A program made the translations under genes and the position numbers. DNA of 64,000 nucleotides from Gambelia wislizenii (lineage: Eukaryota; Chordata; Lepidosauria; Squamata; Crotaphytidae), in contig JAUMIR010000005.1 in the NCBI GenBank assembly GCA_030847615.1, positions 212,892,645 through 212,956,644 of the forward strand. Direction: 5' to 3'. Shown in pieces: positions 22,682-31,242 of this stretch (position 1 is its first letter; every line of letters begins with the position of its first letter). The notes under the pieces were generated by a model. That model saw nothing but the letters and a program-made list of their open reading frames with translations, was not told where the DNA came from and made no database searches.

Positions 22682-23855
22682 GGTGCTGTTTACACGATGA
22701 AAATGTCCCAGGAAGAATTCATGTCGATCCCTAGCAGTTTACACGCACATCGGGTCGGGTACATGATTTTGGGAAGGGGGGCCACCTTTTATCCCTCAAC
22801 CAGTTGTGCCGTTTTTTTAAAAAGTCACTGGAGGATTCGGAAAATCGGAAATGTAAACAGCCTGGGACAAAATATCGGTACCAGGGGATGGCCGGAAATG
22901 GTGACTGGGGGCGGGCTTAGAGATCAGTGACCAGAAAAGGAGAGGTCAGTCACCCGTTCAACAGATCCAGCCTCACCAGCTGAAAATAAAGGCATTCCTT
23001 CCAGCTGCACGTAGGTTGGTGTGTGTGCGCGCGTGTACTCAATCACCTTTTTAAATGGATTTCTACACTGCAAACCCTTCAGCTTTAACCTCTTCCTCAA
23101 CTGCATGGTACAAAGAGATCGTGGTGGGCAGAGGGTCGCCCATTCATCCCCTGCCTTGATCACCTCCCTGGGTCTGAACGGGCACAGTAAAATATTCCAG
23201 CGTTTGAGCGAATGAACACACTTTTATTCCCCCCCCCCCCCGTCACAATGCACAGTAAAAAAAATGCCAGTATCTGTGTCTTTCAAAATGCCTGTCTGTT
23301 GCTGGCTTGAAATCTTCACTCTGCAGCTAAAACTCTGCTTTAAGGGTTAACATTTTAAAGAGGCAAGGGGAATACCAAGCCTCCCCTCCCCAGCCTTGAT
23401 TTCAAAAGGAAAGCACGGTTCCTGCGTCTGAGCAAAAGCTCACATTCTGGGTCTTTCAAAATGCCTTCTGCTTAAAGGGTTAACATTTTAAAGAGGCAAG
23501 GGGAATACCAAACCTCTGCCCCCCCTCTCTCCCCCTCCAGCCAGCCAATAGCATCGCTCATGGCGCGGAACTCTAAAGGAAGTGCGTCACCGAGGTTGTG
23601 AAAACACGACTAATCGCATCCTTGATTGACAGCCAAAAAAAAAAAAAATCCCGGTAAGCTTAACATGTGTAAACAGCAAAAGCACGGGATATAAGAGTGC
23701 AGGACCAATAAAAACTTTTGTCGTGTAAATATCAATCACGGGATCTTCCAGGATTTCCTAAAGAGTGACAAAAATCGTATAAACAGCGAGGGACGGATAT
23801 GGGATCAGGAAGTCATGGTAAGCCCTGCGACAAAACTTGTCGTGTAACTGGCACC
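22682..23855. mobile_element. Non-autonomous DNA transposon with GTTTACACGA termini
   Basis: The left end is GGTGCTGTTTACACGATGA and the reverse complement of the right end is GGTGCCAGTTACACGACAA. The flanking octamers AAGAGAAG and AAGGAAAG match at six of eight positions, compatible with an old hAT-type duplication. The interior is GC-richer than the flanks. It has a poly-C run (23229-23242) and a direct repeat of about 35 bp (GGGTTAACATTTTAAAGAGG... at 23344 and 23477, offset 133). It contains no transposase. A block TTTTGGGAAGGGGGGCC near 22770 recalls the GGGCTTGTCTA family, so the two may be distantly related. Confidence 0.6.
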
Positions 23856-24128
23856 AAGGAAAGCAAAACTTCTATTGCCTGCAGCCAAAACCAGTGGGGG
23901 CAAATTAGAATGTAAATAATCAAGAGTCATTTTATTTCCTTTCCCCCCTTGACTTTACATAGTCTTAGCCCACTGGCAGAAATGTGTACAACCTAGCCAA
24001 ACCTTATTTGCTCTAAGGCACCATGCTAGGCTGGTACTCATTCATCCAGGGGTGGGCAGATGGTAGAAATAAATCTACAGGTTAATCTTGGGTTGATCTG
24101 CAAAAGATCAACAAGTATTTCTGACTTC
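23856..24128. other. No gene recognised
   Basis: Short spacer with no recognised element. Confidence 0.3.
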
Positions 24129-24363
24129 TTGTTGTGTGCCTTCAAGATATTTCCAACTTATGGTGATCCTAAGGTGAACCTATCACTGCGTTTTCTTGGC
24201 AAGATTTGTTCAAAGGAGGTTTGCCATTGCCTTCCTCTGAGGCTGAGAGAGTGTGACTTGCCCAAGGTCACCCAATGGGTTTCCATGGCTAAGTGGGGAT
24301 TCAAACCCTGGTCTCCAGAGAGTCGTAGTCCAATGCTCAAACCACTACACCACGCTGGCTCTC
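24129..24363 (-). mobile_element. MIR/CORE-like tRNA-derived SINE, near full length
   Basis: Reverse-complemented, it begins GAGCCAGCGTGGTGTAGTGG (A-box region). It continues with CCAGGGTTTGAATCCCC (B box), then GTGACCTTGGGCAAGTCAC (the CORE/MIR-type block), and ends in the CAAGTCATTTC-like and GTTGT tail parts. The A and B boxes imply a former Pol III promoter. Related copies are at 9034, 16650, 29211, 31004, 44914, 58855 and 62624. Confidence 0.85.
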
Positions 24364-24713
24364 AATATTTCTGACACCCTACTGTTTAATAATAGCAACA
24401 TCAAAATTAGTTCCCTATACATTATCATTATACTGCTGACATAAAGAAAGTTTGGAGTGTTTTGTGTGGACTGTGAGCTCCATTCAGTTTTGATACTCAG
24501 AGCAAAATTTGGGCTCAGAATGATTAAACTCAAAGCCTTTAGCACCAGGCTCTGCTTGGTGGTTCTTCAGTTCTAGTCAAAGCCAAAACCAAAACAATTA
24601 AGTGCATGTCTAAGGCACCATATGCCTAAAGTCTATCTCTTTTTCTTTAACCTACAAGCAAGTGATTGCTTCTTTATTTTAGAACAGATGCCTTTTAAAA
24701 CAAGCTTCTAGCC
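24364..24713. other. No gene recognised
   Basis: Nothing recognisable. Confidence 0.3.
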
Positions 24714-26050
24714 CAGTGATGGCCAACTTATGACAAGTGTGTCAGCACTGACACACATAGCCATTTCTGATGACATGCGGTTGCCGAGAAGGATGCTTCA
24801 TCCTTGGCTCCTGCACGGACAAGTGCAGTAGCCAAGGGTGAATCATTTGCTGCTCCTGAGGATGAAACATTTGCGACTAGAGTCTTGGAGTTAGAGTCTA
24901 ACTCTAAGGACATTTTCAGACACAAAAAAAGTCGTCATGAGGGATCGGGAGAGGTATGCAGTTGTTCCGCTGCAGGGTGCCAGTTTCTGACGATGCCATC
25001 CCTCTTGCGTTACCCTCCGTGTTCCTTCCATGTCGCATGGAAGGAAAAGGCGCCACTTTTTATTCACGAAGAACTTCTGTGATTAAAAAGTGGCGCCTTT
25101 TCCTTTCATGCGACATGGAAGGACCATGGAGGGTAACGAGAGAGGGACAGCGTCGTCAGAAACTGGCCCCCTGCCACGGAACAGCCGCGTACCTCTCCTG
25201 ATCCCTCAGGACAACTTTTTTGTGTCTGAAAATGTCCTAAAACTCTACTTGCAAATGTTTCATCCTCCCCTATTATACACTCTGTGCCGGAAGTCTGTAG
25301 GCCAAAACAACAGAAGTCCAGCACAGAGCATCTAGTTCTGGGACTTCTGGTTAAGCCGGGATCTTTGCCCTCATTTCCGCTGGCGGAGCAGGGAGCAGCG
25401 GAACGCAGCAGGGGAAGCCGCTTGGAGAATCAAGAGGAGCGCCACTGCGAACAGGAAATTTGGAAATTTGCCTGGAACTGACTACCAGACACTTTTAGCA
25501 CCCTGAAAAATATAGCAATGGCTTTACTCACAATTTTCCCCTCTACATACTTTTGTGAGGCCTTAGTCTCAGCGTTAAATAATATCAAAACCAACAAAAG
25601 AAACAGATTGACAGATGAAGTTAATAGTGCTTGCTTGGTCCTGAAGTATACAAAATACCAACCTTAAATTGAAGATTTAGCCAATGAAATTCAGCAACAA
25701 AAAAGTCACAAATAGGCAGGTTAGTTAAAGAATTCCCCCTCCCCCTCACTTATCTTAGTTCACGGCACCCCACACAAGCCAAATAATATCAAGACCAACA
25801 AAAGAAACTGACTGACGGATGAACAAAGAAGTCACTAAGCAGGTAAGTTAAATAATTAGTTGTTGGTTTATTAAATACAATTATATACAACAATTATACA
25901 TTTATGTTATTTAAACTATAAATATTGTGAAATAATGTTTTTTCCTCAAAGTGACACACCACCCAAGTGGTGGTTCCGTTTTTTGGTGAAGTTTGGTGAA
26001 GTTTTTTGGTGAAGTTTGACACACCAAGCTCAAAAGGTTGCCCATCACTG
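24714..26050. mobile_element. Non-autonomous hAT-type transposon with nested MITE
   Basis: The left terminus is CAGTGATGGCCAACTTATG; the right terminus reverse-complemented is CAGTGATGGGCAACCTTTTG. Both are followed by a GTGTGTC block. It is flanked by a perfect 8-bp target duplication, TTCTAGCC (24706-24713 and 26051-26058), diagnostic of hAT. It is 1337 bp long with no transposase frame. A direct repeat, AAATAATATCAA(A/G)ACCAACAAAAGAAAC, lies near 25577 and 25782. It carries the foldback MITE at 24908-25237. Confidence 0.9.
24908..25237. mobile_element. Foldback MITE, GGACTTTTTC family, copy 1
   Basis: It starts GGACATTTTCAGACAC and ends GTGTCTGAAAATGTCC, with TAA on both sides. It is almost one hairpin: arms of about 155 bp around the centre ACTTTTTATTCACG / CTGTGATTAAAAAGT near 25072. 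Shorter inverted similarity (GATGAAACATTTGC) continues outside both ends into the host hAT element. Confidence 0.85.
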
Positions 26051-26095
26051 TTCTAGCCAAATAGCCAAAGGAATAAAATAACCCAAATGCCCTAA

Positions 26096-26300
26096 AGGCA
26101 TCTGATCCTGTCTGATCTTAGAAGCTAAACAGGGTCAGCCCTGGTTAGTACTTGAATGGGAGACCACCAGCAAATACCAGGTGCTATGGGCTATATTTCA
26201 GAGGAAGGAACAATCCACCTCTGAGTGTTCCTTGCATAAGAAAACCCTATGAAATTCATGGGGTTGCCATAAGTTGACAGCAGACCACATACACACACAT
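26096..26300 (+). mobile_element. 5S-rRNA-derived SINE, near full length
   Basis: The head reads GATCCTGTCTGATCTTAGAA, GCTAAACAGGGTCAGCCCTG and AATGGGAGACC, matching 5S rRNA with box A, intermediate element and box C positions recognisable. The body has GTGCTATGGGCTATATTTCA and the 3' end GGGGTTGCCATAAGTTGACAG. The unrelated body after the head shows it is a SINE and not a 5S gene. Confidence 0.9.
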
Positions 26301-26347
26301 TGTGCACCAATAATAAAAAAAGAAAATGTTTTTCCTTAATATTACAA

Positions 26348-26773
26348 CAGCACCCCTGTATCTGCAGGGGATTGGTTCCGGGAGCCCTCGTGGATACTGA
26401 AAACCACAGATAGTCGTGAACACCCTTCAATGGGGTGGGGGGAGGAAGAATTATGGAGGAGAAGAAGGGAGGCAGGCAGAAAGAGGAAGGAAGAGGAAGA
26501 GGAAGAGGAAGGCAGCCCAGTGAGTTCCTGCTGCAGAGAGAGGGTAAGGCAGACAGGAAGGAAGAGAACCGGTCTGAAGGAGGGTGGGGGGCAAGCTCCC
26601 CAGTCCACCACCACCACCACCACCGAGCCTCTACCGTGCCACCGGAACCCCCTTGCAGGGAAGGGAGGCAAGTTCTCCTCCTCCTCTCCCTCCCCCGTCC
26701 ATCCCCCTGTCATCACCAACCATGGATAACTGAATCAGCGGATGGCGAATCAGCAGATACAGAGATCCTACTG
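26348..26773. mobile_element. Tigger-like MITE with purine-rich interior
   Basis: The left end is CAGCACCCCTGTATCTGCAG with GATTGGTTCCGGGAGCCC; the right end reverse-complemented is CAGTAGGATCTCTGTATCTG. TA follows on the right. The interior (26430-26700) has a GAGGAA-rich tract and a (CCA)n run. Long open frames there come from composition and are not a gene. Confidence 0.7.
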
Positions 26774-26919
26774 TATTAAATTATTCCAATCTCTATAGTG
26801 TATCATTATATTCCTCTTTCATGATTTTATGCAGTAGCTCAGGATGGACAACTAACTGGAGAAAATATATTCAGGGATAGCTATGTGGCCATGCAGCAAA
26901 ATCCAAAAAACACATCACA

Positions 26920-27485
26920 GTGATGCCTTTATTAAACCAACCAAAAGGTGCAAAACACGTTACACTGGATTTCAAAGCTTATTAGCTTCCTCCTCAGGCA
27001 AAGATGTTAAAAATCAGACAGGACTGAGAGAGATGGCCTAGAACTCAGAGAGTTACTTTGGTAATGCTAATGGAGATGGAAATGTTATTACCTGGTTTTT
27101 CATGGGGTTTTTTTGGGGGGGGGGGTCTGGAAGAGTTTATTCCTGACATTTCACCTGCATCTGTGGCTGGCATCTTATGGATGCCGGCCATGAAAGCCTT
27201 CAACTTCACGGGGCTTTGAGTGCCTTTATCCTCAGTAAACAAGCCATGGCCAAGAAAGTGGGGCCTCTACCTGCACCAGCTCCCACTCAAGACCATTTAA
27301 AATACCATCTTAGGCAAACATCTCAAGCAAGATGTGAGTCTGTGACTGAAATACCATCACTTTTCTCCTCCTCTATGATTTTTAACATCTTTGTCTGATG
27401 AAAAAGGCAATGAGCTCTGAAAGCTCACATGATGTATTTTGAGCCCTTTGGTTGGCTTAATAAAGGTATCCCTGTGATATATACT
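26920..27485. mobile_element. Inverted pair of hammerhead-like repeat ends (Penelope-like remnant)
   Basis: Both ends carry the same sequence in inverted orientation: the reverse complement of 26925-26955 (TTTTGGTTGGTTTAATAAAG) and the plus strand at 27445-27470 (TTTGGTTGGCTTAATAAAGG). Just inside each is a hammerhead-like core. On the minus strand at 26970-26997 it reads CTGAGGA, GGAAGCTAATAAGCTTT, GAAA. On the plus strand at 27395-27422 it reads CTGATGA, a 17-nt stem/loop region, GAAA. A third degenerate core (minus, 27149-27179) has GATGCCAGCCACAGATGCAG then GTGAAAT. Penelope-like elements are known to carry hammerheads in their terminal repeats; assignment to that class is inference, because no RT/GIY-YIG coding sequence remains. 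Confidence 0.5.
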
Positions 27486-28270
27486 TTAGATTTCATTGTA
27501 TTTAACTGGAGAAAGGGTGCTCTACAGAACTTCTTTCTGTACTGTAACCTTCACATTGCCTGTTCTAGATGTAAACGGCAAGTCATACAATACTGTATCT
27601 TTGCCCTTTGCACTTTTAACAGTTAAATTACAACTGCTTCAAATGAACTGGAAGGAAATGATTTTAAAGAGCAACTCAGGTAGCATAGTTGTTGCTGATC
27701 TCTTGAAAAGCAGAAAGTGGCTGCAATAAGATCATAGATGGGTATCTCTGAAAAAAGTGGACTCTGCCAACTTCATTTTAAAACAGGCCTACTGGCACAT
27801 TTGGTTTTTGGTTTTTATCAACAACACTGAGGGTGTCTGGATGGATGAAGGTATGGGGGGATCATTAAGCCCTTCCCTAACCAACATATGGTGAAGAATG
27901 CTGGGAGTTGCAGTCCAACAACATCAGGAAAACTGCATGATTTCCACCCTGATATATGCCATTTCCCTCTGAAGATATTGTATGAGCCCAGATTATTTTT
28001 CAGTGGGGGCTAATAACTTTGGCTGGCAACTTTTCTCACAAAGGCAGCATGGGAAAAGGGCTGAAGGCCTTTCCCGCAGTGGCTACTCAAATTGAATCTG
28101 AACAGGACTTGCAACTTTTAAGGTCAAAACTGCTTCTGTTCTGTTCTGGCTGGCCTCTAGAGTCCCAAGGGCACTCACTGCCCCTGTTACAAAATGTAAG
28201 CTGCCCCACACTGTAAACTTAAAAGCGCCCTACAAAATACACAGAAAGAGCAACGTAGCCGCCACCCCTT
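27486..28270. other. No gene recognised; TMCC3 intron 1
   Basis: No exon seen. A GGGAGTTGCAGTCCAACA remnant of a hAT-type MITE lies near 27900. CpG content begins to rise near 28250. Confidence 0.35.
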
Positions 28271-28439
28271 TAAGCAAAGTGCTCCACTCAGCTACCTTCG
28301 AAGGGAACGAGCGGGAAACGCGACAAGAGAGGCGCAAATTCAACCAAAAGCGCGCACACACACACACACAAAGAGAGACTCTGCTCCCCACGGTGGCAAC
28401 TCAGCCTCGGCCAAGGCGAACTGAAACCTGAAACTTGAC

Positions 28440-29180
28440 AAATCACAGCAGCAGCAGCGTCTCGGGCTGCCAGCCTGGAGCCGGGTTTCGGGGGATGGGT
28501 GTCAGGCAGCAGCGACCTCTCTATTCTCACGAACACCCTCAGGCGCTGCAAAAGGCACGTCCCCCGAAGGAAACCCCGGGCCGGTCAGTACTGAACACCT
28601 GAGTGTATAAAGGGCGTGGGAAGAGTTGGGTCCGGCTACCTCAAGCAAAGGCTGCGGCGAAGAACCGCAGAGGTGGTGGTGGGATTAATTACCCGGGTTT
28701 TGAAGCGCCGGTGCCCCTCCGGGTCCGAGTAGGTCCTGTCGACAGCCAGGGCGGTGTCGCTGCCAGGCATGGTGGCCCCCTTTCTTCCCCACGCTGCAGG
28801 CGTCGTGGTCGTCGTCGTCCTTAACCTCCTCCACACCGCCCGGCTGAGCTCTTTCTCCGCCTGGTCCCAGCAGGTCGGCAGGCCAGGCGGCCAGCGGGGG
28901 TTTCGCCCCCTTGTGAGGCGTGAGAGGCTGAGGGCCCGGCGGGCAGGGGGAGAGGCGCGCCCCCAGAGCCTTGGCCAAAAAGGCACGAGGAACGCCCCGC
29001 ATGAACTCTGCTTCTCCCGCGGCGCCCCTTCCTGAGCAGCGCCGGGGAGGAAGCGGAGCGCAGAGGGCGGGGAGACCGAGGCGGCGGCGGTGACAGCAAG
29101 GGCGCCCTCCTCCCAGGCTGTGCCAAAGGCAGACCCCCGACAGACCGTCCCTCGCCCCTCTGCCTCCCGGAATGAGAAGG
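28440..29180. promoter_or_regulatory. CpG island at the TMCC3 5' end
   Basis: This is the only long CpG-dense stretch in the window, with many CG dinucleotides and blocks such as GGCGGCGGCGGTGACAG. It covers the first coding exon of TMCC3, its probable 5' UTR and the start of intron 1. On the minus strand the transcription start should lie between about 28850 and 29180; no TATA box was identified there. A TATAAAGGGCG sequence exists on the plus strand at 28606, facing the other way. Confidence 0.75.
28693..28770 (-). CDS. TMCC3: TMCC3, first coding exon
   Basis: TMCC3 is a transmembrane and coiled-coil protein of the endoplasmic reticulum membrane. This exon encodes only the 26-residue N-terminus; the coiled coils and the two C-terminal membrane segments come from later exons not present here. 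The translation begins MPGSDTALAVDRTYSDPEG and ends HRRFKTR, which I recognise as the N-terminus of one TMCC3 isoform. The ATG (28770-28768) has the strong context GCCACCATGC. The exon ends at CGG and is followed by a GT donor (28692-28691, GTAATT), giving a phase-0 junction at the same residue count as the known isoform. The gene continues leftwards; at least 28.6 kb of intron 1 lies in this window. The frame stays open upstream to about 29271, but that part reads as 5' UTR and SINE, not conserved protein. I see no damage. Confidence 0.87.
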
Positions 29181-29210
29181 AAGGGCCAGCGGGATTGGGG
29201 GGCCACACAG

Positions 29211-29395
29211 TTGTTGTTTGTTGTGCGCCTTCAAGTGATTTCCGCTTTAAATCACCGGGTTTTCTCGGCAAGGTTTGTTCAGAAGGGACTCTCGCCTTTG
29301 CCTTCCTCTGAGGCTGAGAGAGTGTGGCTTAGCCCAAGTGAGTTTCGAAGCCTGGTCGTCCAGAGTCGTAGTCCAAGGCTCAAACCACTACACCA
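29211..29395 (-). mobile_element. MIR/CORE-like SINE at the TMCC3 promoter edge
   Basis: It has TTGTTGTGCGCCTTCAAGTG, GGTTTTCTCGGCAAGGTTTG, TTCCTCTGAGGCTGAGAGAG and CTCAAACCACTACACCAAC, i.e. the complete SINE in reverse orientation with small deletions. It is about 440 bp upstream of the TMCC3 start codon. It is oriented the same way as the gene, so its Pol III A/B-box head lies distal and would read towards the gene. Confidence 0.85.
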
Positions 29396-29479
29396 ACTGG
29401 GGGGGGGAGGCGTACAGGGGTTACCATTAAACCCACCGCTTCTTTCCTCACCGCCACTTTAGTCGGAGGCAAAAAGGTA

Positions 29480-31000
29480 TCTTTCCTTTCCACTCTCCAC
29501 TCTTGCAGCCACCCCAACCCCGCTTTTTCCGAAAGGAAGTCTCGAGAAAGGAGGGCGCCTTATAGTGTGGGACTGACCGACCCAGCACATAACAACACGA
29601 AACCTCATTCTTTCAACGAAGACTGTCGTGTCAAGAAGGAGAGAAAAGGCGTGGGCGCTGGAATGGAGTCTTGGCAACTTCACCGCCGAGAAGGGCTGAC
29701 ACCATTCCTGTTTGATAGCTACTACGTTCACCCGAGTTTATGATCATACATATCTGTGCTTCAGCCAGGGCGACGCCCATCTGGGAAAGTGAGGGAAGAT
29801 GACCTGCGGAAGAATTGCCCCATTGAATTTCAGTGACAGGGCCAAGATACAGATTTACAAGATTTGCTGCAGGTTTACAAGAAAGGAGTACTCTTCGTTT
29901 ACAGTAGCATTTCCATTCTGGTAGCCCCCCTCCTTTTTTCTTTTTCTTTTAGTTATGTTTATTTCCCTCCTTTTCTTCCAATGAACTCAAGGCCTACATA
30001 GCCCTCCTTTCTCTATACTTTATCCTCACAACAGCCCTGTGAGGTAGATCGGAGTAAGCCTCACCTGAGGAAGTTCTACACGCCTTGAGATCACCAAAAC
30101 CTACTGCTACTTCATCTTTGTGCATAGATAGTGCCATTTTGGCTACTTGGAGAACAGGTTTGCTGTTTCACTGCTCAGTGGGGAGAAAAAGCTGAACCAC
30201 CCAGGTCCCAGTCCATCACCCTGGCACAGCTACATCACAATGCAGAAATCAGAGGTTACTACGTATGTTCAGTACCCACTGGGGTTACCGTAGTGCTCCT
30301 CCCTTAGTGCCCCCCCCATACATTTTATTTGTACTTTTGTGAAGGTTGGGATTCCTGTTGATCTCTCCCTCTTGTGAGTCCATGTGACCATTCTGGCTAC
30401 ATCAGCACTTGGAGAACTGAGCTCACTCTCAATACATACAAGTGGGGCCCACAACTAAATACTGGATCTTATAGGGCTCCTGATCAGGGTACCAGTCACT
30501 AGCCATGAGCTTTTCCAGGATATGCTGTTCTATGCCACTCCCTCTTCTCCCATTGATTTTGTTTATCCCCCCACTTAACAGTCATACAGCATTGTGTGGC
30601 CACATACACACTCCACTTCTGGTCCTCCCACCACTTCCTGGTAGTTCAGAAAAGCTTGAGATCACCAAAGCCTGCTGACAGTGATGGCTGTTGGCTTTCT
30701 ATGTTAATAAGGTGGTCTATCTGCTGTGGATTTTATTTCTGAACTTTAAAGGATCCATCCAAGACCCTGAACCATATCCCTAAAACTAGTTCAGCCACTT
30801 GCATGGTTCCTATACAGTTCATACGAAACTGGATCCACCACTCCACTGACAAAGAAGTCACTAGTCACTGCTGCCTGCTGATAATTCCATCTTGTGCATA
30901 GAAAGAGCCATTTGGGGTACTTGGAAAATGTTTGCAGTTATATTGTATGTATGTAGTATATGGTTTGTAGAATGTGGAAAGACATAGGATCTCTTTCTGC
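29480..31000. other. TMCC3 5' flank, no gene recognised
   Basis: No exon recognised. TTTATCCTCACAACAGCCCT then GTGAGGTAG at 30018-30046 is probably a reverse MIR-type SINE end. The rest is ordinary. Confidence 0.35.
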
Positions 31001-31003
31001 TCA

Positions 31004-31108
31004 GCCATGAAAACCTACTGGGTTGACCTTAGGCAAATCATACACTCTCAGCCTCGTGATAGGTTTGCCTTAGGGTTGCCATAAAGGTAATAAAGGCACA
31101 CAACAACA
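31004..31108 (+). mobile_element. MIR/CORE-like SINE fragment
   Basis: It runs from ACTGGGTTGACCTTAGGCAA through CTCTCAGCCTC to GGGTTGCCATAAAGG and an ACACAACAACAA tail. The tRNA head is missing. Confidence 0.7.
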
Positions 31109-31121
31109 AAGGCACTAAAAT

Positions 31122-31242
31122 TCTCTGGCAGAGGATTCTAAATATCACATGAAACTACAAACCCAAGGATTCCATATAGGATGGAGTCATGGCAATTAAA
31201 GTAAGATTGAAGTGCTACAGTTTTGTAGTGTGGAAGCGAACA
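31122..31242. mobile_element. Truncated relative of the MITE at 20172
   Basis: It shares GAAACTACAAACCCAAGGAT, GGAGTCATGGCAATTAAAG and GAAGTGCTACAGTTTTGTAG with the right half of that element. Confidence 0.55.

Noticed and set aside
26096..26180. A 5S rRNA gene
   Set aside because: The 5S-like head is diverged and continues into the SINE body shared with several other copies.
26342..26779. Overlapping open frames of 99-125 residues rich in Glu, Arg, Ser, Thr
   Set aside because: They come from purine-rich and (CCA)n simple sequence inside a Tigger-like MITE.
28604..28615. A plus-strand TATA-box promoter (TATAAAGGGCG) in the CpG island
   Set aside because: It is a single short motif with no recognisable plus-strand gene downstream; an antisense transcript cannot be excluded.
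28636..29271. A 211-residue minus-strand open frame ending over the TMCC3 exon
   Set aside because: Only the 26 residues from the Kozak ATG to the GT donor look like protein. The frame runs through the donor into intron, and its upstream part is GC-rich UTR and SINE.
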